The notes beneath the pieces are model-generated. The model was not told the origin of the DNA. It made no database searches and saw only the letters and a list, made by a program, of their open reading frames with translations. A DNA stretch of 64,000 nt, taken from assembly GCF_028550395.1 (NCBI RefSeq), contig NZ_JAQQKW010000005.1, forward strand, positions 186,001 through 250,000, given 5' to 3'. Position 1 is the stretch's first letter; each line of letters begins with the position of its first letter. Of this stretch, positions 61,406 through 64,000 are shown in pieces. Origin of the DNA: Asticcacaulis currens. GTDB taxonomy: Bacteria > Pseudomonadota > Alphaproteobacteria > Caulobacterales > Caulobacteraceae. The position numbers were made by a program, and so were the translations under genes.

Positions 61406-62152
61406 ATGTCGGCCCTGCAAATTCATCAGTTTCCGGCGCTCAATGACAATTACGGCTTTGTGGTCCGCGATCAGGCGTCGGGTCAGGTCGCCTGCATCGA
61501 CACGCCGGATGCCGAGGCCGTTACCGCGGCGCTGACGGCGCAGGGCTGGGGGCTTGACTATATCCTCAATACCCACTGGCACCCGGACCATACGGGCGGC
61601 AATGCGGCGCTGAAAGACCGCTATGGCTGTCTGATCTACGGTCCCGAAGAGGTGCGCCGGGCCGCGCCGCTCGATCAGGTTTTAAGCGGCGGTGACCGCT
61701 TCGCACTGGGGCAGACCGTGTTCGACGTGCTGGACCTCAAGGGGCATACGCTGGGCCATATCGGTTATGCGGCAGCGTCGGAAAAGGTGGCCTTTGTCGG
61801 GGATACCCTGTTTGCGCTGGGCTGCGGGCGTTTGTTCGAGGGCAGCGCCGAAGACATGTGGGGCAGCCTGCAACGGCTGCTGGCGCTCGATCCGCAGACG
61901 ACGCTCTACTGCGCGCACGAATATACCCTGTCGAACCTGAAATTTGCTGAGAGCTTGGGACCGTTCCCGGCATTGGAAGCGCGCGGTGCAGACATTCGCG
62001 CCCGCCGGGCGCAAGGCGAACCCACCGTGCCCATGCGTCTGGCCGATGAAATCGCCACCAATCCGTTTGTGGTCTATCCGCTGAAAGAACCCGGCTTTGC
62101 CGCTCAGGCCGCGAAGTTTGGCGAAATCAGAGCGGCCAAGGACCGGTTCTGA
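61406..62152 (+). CDS. gloB: Hydroxyacylglutathione hydrolase (glyoxalase II)
   Basis: 248 residues from the ATG at 61406, after GAGGGAGGATT. The binuclear metal site is THWHPDHTGG (HxHxDH), DLKGHTLGHIGY and FVGDTLFALGCGRLFEG. The C-terminal AHEYTLSNLKFAESLGPFPAL and VPMRLADEIATNPF match the glutathione-binding half. It hydrolyses S-lactoylglutathione to lactate and glutathione in methylglyoxal detoxification. Confidence 0.94.
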   Translation: MSALQIHQFPALNDNYGFVVRDQASGQVACIDTPDAEAVTAALTAQGWGLDYILNTHWHPDHTGGNAALKDRYGCLIYGPEEVRRAAPLDQVLSGGDRFALGQTVFDVLDLKGHTLGHIGYAAASEKVAFVGDTLFALGCGRLFEGSAEDMWGSLQRLLALDPQTTLYCAHEYTLSNLKFAESLGPFPALEARGADIRARRAQGEPTVPMRLADEIATNPFVVYPLKEPGFAAQAAKFGEIRAAKDRF

Positions 62153-62161
62153 TCAGCACCC

Positions 62162-62971
62162 CTACGGTGCATTGCCGCCGCTGGCCAGCACCTTGATCAC
62201 GCGCTTGGACGACGGGCGGCCGCCCCAGCCCTTGCTGAGGTCCAGCTTGAGCATCAGCGTATCGCCTTCGACCCAGGCGCTGGGCGGGCGGCCTTCGATC
62301 AGCTTGACCTCCTGCACGGGGGCCAGAAGTTTGCGTCCCCTGGCCGTGCCCGACATTTCGACCATGGCGTCGGCGGTGACGGTTGCGGCATCGGCAAACA
62401 GATAGTCCGCCCCCGGTGTCTGGACGTCCGCTTCGAAGCGCACCAGACGGCTCAGGGCCGCCGAGGCGCGTTTTGAGGTCCGCACCAGATGCTGAAACAG
62501 TTGCGACGGTGACATATGGCCCGGCTCAAAGGCCTCGGCCCGGCCAGCCACGGCCACCGGATCGCCCGTCGGGCGGTCCTTGGAAAACAGGATCATACCG
62601 CCCCAGCGCGTCGCCTTCAGCACCGGTTCGCCCAGATCGTTCTTGAAGATGATGTCGCCCATCGGACCGGGCGTCGGCGTCAGGGCCCACACTTCGCTGT
62701 CGCCATCGAACTGGATCAGCGGGTTGCGGCGGCTGCGGTCGAGCACGAAGCTGGCCCCGCGATCGGTCGTAAAGCGCGCCACGGTGGGCGGCGCATTGGT
62801 GCGCCCGTCATTGGGCGTCGCCCGCCCGATCAGCGAGTCGCGCAAGGTGCGTTCGGCCTGCGCCTGCGCCATGCTGGCAAACGGCAGGCACAGGGCGAGA
62901 ATCAGAAGGCAAAGCCCCCGGCAGAGCGATTGGGGCCTGAGAGAACGCAATGTGAACTGAGCCTGTGTCAT
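62162..62971 (-). CDS. DUF4908 family exported protein
   Basis: 269 residues. A signal or anchor helix (SLCRGLCLLILALCLPFASMAQA) lies near residue 17-38. The core FVLDRSRRNPLIQFDGDSEVWALTPTPGPMGDIIFKNDLGEPVLKATRWGGMILF matches the DUF4908 pattern seen mainly in Caulobacterales. The C-terminal half is strand-rich and ends SKRVIKVLASGGNAP. Function is unknown. A GTG or a later start is possible because the first residues (MTQAQFTLRSLRPQ) are not signal-like. Confidence 0.75.
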   Translation of the reverse strand: MTQAQFTLRSLRPQSLCRGLCLLILALCLPFASMAQAQAERTLRDSLIGRATPNDGRTNAPPTVARFTTDRGASFVLDRSRRNPLIQFDGDSEVWALTPTPGPMGDIIFKNDLGEPVLKATRWGGMILFSKDRPTGDPVAVAGRAEAFEPGHMSPSQLFQHLVRTSKRASAALSRLVRFEADVQTPGADYLFADAATVTADAMVEMSGTARGRKLLAPVQEVKLIEGRPPSAWVEGDTLMLKLDLSKGWGGRPSSKRVIKVLASGGNAP

Positions 62972-63133
62972 TGCTCACAAATTACGCACGGAAATAGGCG
63001 GAATTAGGACCGCAGCGCGGTGTCTCCGGGGCGCTAACCGTTGAATCACAAGCGATTGCGGCATTTTTGTCACAAAGCCGCGCGCGAATGATAACCGCTC
63101 TCAAACACACAAGCCACAACGGTATAAGGTATG

Positions 63134-63163
63134 AAAAATCCCCCGCCATCGAGATGGCGAGGG
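63134..63163 (-). terminator. Rho-independent terminator of phaB
   Basis: On the minus strand CGCCATC pairs with GATGGCG (63144-63150 with 63153-63159), extended by flanking CCC/GGG, and the transcript then runs into a T stretch (63134-63138, AAAAA on the plus strand). It closes phaB. Confidence 0.75.
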
Positions 63164-63203
63164 ACACGTTCTCAGCCCATAGGCGGCACAGCCTGCATAA
63201 GGC

Positions 63204-63929
63204 TTAGCTGGCCATATGCTGACCACCATTGACCGCGATGGTGGCACCGGTGATGAAGCTGCCCATATCCGACGCCAGGAAGGCGACGATTTCGGCCACT
63301 TCTTCCGGCGTGCCCAGACGGCCGACCGGGATGCCCGAGACGATCTTTTCCAGCACTGCCGGGGCAATGGCCGAGACCATTTCGGTCGAGGTATAGCCGG
63401 GGGCCACGCAGTTGACTGTGATGCCCTTGGCCGCCGATTCGAGCGCCAGCGCCTTGGTGAAGCCGATCACGCCCGCCTTGGCCGTCGAATAGTTGGCCTG
63501 ACCGGCCTGACCCTTCTGACCGTTGATCGAAGAGATATTGATGATACGGCCATAGCCCCGCTCACGCATGCCTTCGATGACCGGACGGGTCATGTTGAAC
63601 ATCGAGTCGAGGTTGGTGTGGATGACCTCCTGCCACTGCTGCTGGCTCATCTTGTGGAAGAAGCCGTCGCGGGTGATGCCCGCATTATTGACCAGCACTT
63701 CGACGGGGCCCAGAGCGGCCTCAACCTCGGCCACGGCGCGCTGACAGTCGGCAAAGTCGGCCACCGACCCCTTGACCACGAAGACGCCCAGCTCTTCCGC
63801 CACGCGCTTGGCGTTTTCCTCATTGCCGGCGTAACCGGCAGCCACCTTGAAGCCTGCGTCCTTGAGGCGCTTGGCAATCGCCTTGCCGATACCGCGCGTT
63901 CCGCCCGTAACCAATGCAACTCTGCTCAT
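63204..63929 (-). CDS. phaB: Acetoacetyl-CoA reductase
   Basis: Reduces acetoacetyl-CoA to (R)-3-hydroxybutyryl-CoA with NADPH for polyhydroxybutyrate synthesis. 241 residues, the normal length. TGGTRGIG binds cofactor, NNAGITRD is typical, and the catalytic Ser-Tyr-Lys is in ISSINGQKGQAGQANYSTAKAG. The long FFHKMSQQQWQEVIHTNLDSMFNMTRPVIEGM segment distinguishes PhaB from FabG. phaA is not seen next to it; a different coding tail lies upstream. Confidence 0.93.
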   Translation of the reverse strand: MSRVALVTGGTRGIGKAIAKRLKDAGFKVAAGYAGNEENAKRVAEELGVFVVKGSVADFADCQRAVAEVEAALGPVEVLVNNAGITRDGFFHKMSQQQWQEVIHTNLDSMFNMTRPVIEGMRERGYGRIINISSINGQKGQAGQANYSTAKAGVIGFTKALALESAAKGITVNCVAPGYTSTEMVSAIAPAVLEKIVSGIPVGRLGTPEEVAEIVAFLASDMGSFITGATIAVNGGQHMAS

Positions 63930-63947
63930 ATTTTTTTATCCCTTTAG

Positions 63948-64000
63948 TCATTCCGCTTGCGCGTAAGCCGCCATGACGCGGCGAAATGTGAATTCGGCTA
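63948..64000 (-). CDS. Unidentified coding tail (partial)
   Basis: The minus-strand frame entering from the right edge ends at a TGA at 63948-63950, after AEFTFRRVMAAYAQAE. It reads like a real C-terminal helix but is too short to name. It does not resemble the PhaA terminus. If real, its stop lies 18 bp before the phaB start, so the two would be one operon. Confidence 0.3.
   Translation of the reverse strand, partial: AEFTFRRVMAAYAQAE

Overview
The window reads as a chromosomal segment of an alphaproteobacterium, most likely Caulobacteraceae and probably close to Asticcacaulis or Caulobacter. This rests on gene content and style only, since no search could be run. The indicators are a circularly permuted two-piece tmRNA gene next to an alpha-type sspB, an alpha-type rpoH, a D-xylonate-dehydratase-like enzyme closely resembling the Caulobacter protein, a DUF4908 protein, RHH_4 and DUF4169 small proteins, high GC with strong third-position bias, and a mosaic family of GCGCATT...TTCGG intergenic palindromes. 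Both ends are cut inside genes: an EF-hand protein tail at the left and a short unidentified coding tail at the right.

Layout. 1-7.3 kb: divergent ketol-acid reductoisomerase, thyA-folA, an Old Yellow Enzyme, a DUF1624 membrane protein, a RelE/RelB-type toxin-antitoxin pair and an Mrp ATPase. 7.3-11.4 kb: miaA, then a secreted mutarotase and a sugar-acid dehydratase. 11.6-16.6 kb: an orphan HAMP receptor, then an aldehyde/alcohol module (AcoR-like regulator, aldehyde dehydrogenase, zinc alcohol dehydrogenase) with a palindromic operator array and a block of hairpins. 16.6-17.8 kb: ssrA and sspB, the tagging RNA and the adaptor that delivers tagged proteins to ClpXP. 17.8-29 kb: a secreted serine hydrolase, a small cassette of unknown function (73-aa basic protein, nucleotide-binding/TIR-like protein, RusA-like nuclease), a cyclophilin, UvrD, small RHH_4 and DUF4169 proteins, YccF, an esterase, a DUF2807 repeat protein and a glycosyltransferase. 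29-37.6 kb: thrS, yidD, a NifU-like scaffold, cysS, folE, exbD, an rluD-type gene and rpoH. 37.7-48.9 kb: an MBL hydrolase, a retropepsin-like protease, a degenerate receiver protein, purA with a 78-bp tandem repeat at its 3' end, a small membrane protein behind two palindromic operators, serC, thiD, folP and small unknowns. 49-56 kb: a broken cell-wall cluster (ftsW-murG ... murC ... murB) invaded by an AI-2E permease, a parDE module and a DUF4375 gene. 56-64 kb: a GH19-like hydrolase, a GFA protein, rpmI-rplT, a Tat-exported phospholipase C, a methyltransferase, glyoxalase II, a DUF4908 protein and phaB.

How the genes connect. Four folate-related enzymes are present at three loci (thyA-folA, folE, folP). 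Peptidoglycan precursor synthesis (murB, murC, murG) sits with the septal glycosyltransferase ftsW. The tmRNA and SspB form one quality-control unit. The aldehyde and alcohol dehydrogenases probably answer to the divergent AcoR-like activator. Two toxin-antitoxin pairs and the RusA/TIR-like cassette are the main accessory elements. No tRNA, rRNA, CRISPR array or intact insertion sequence was seen.
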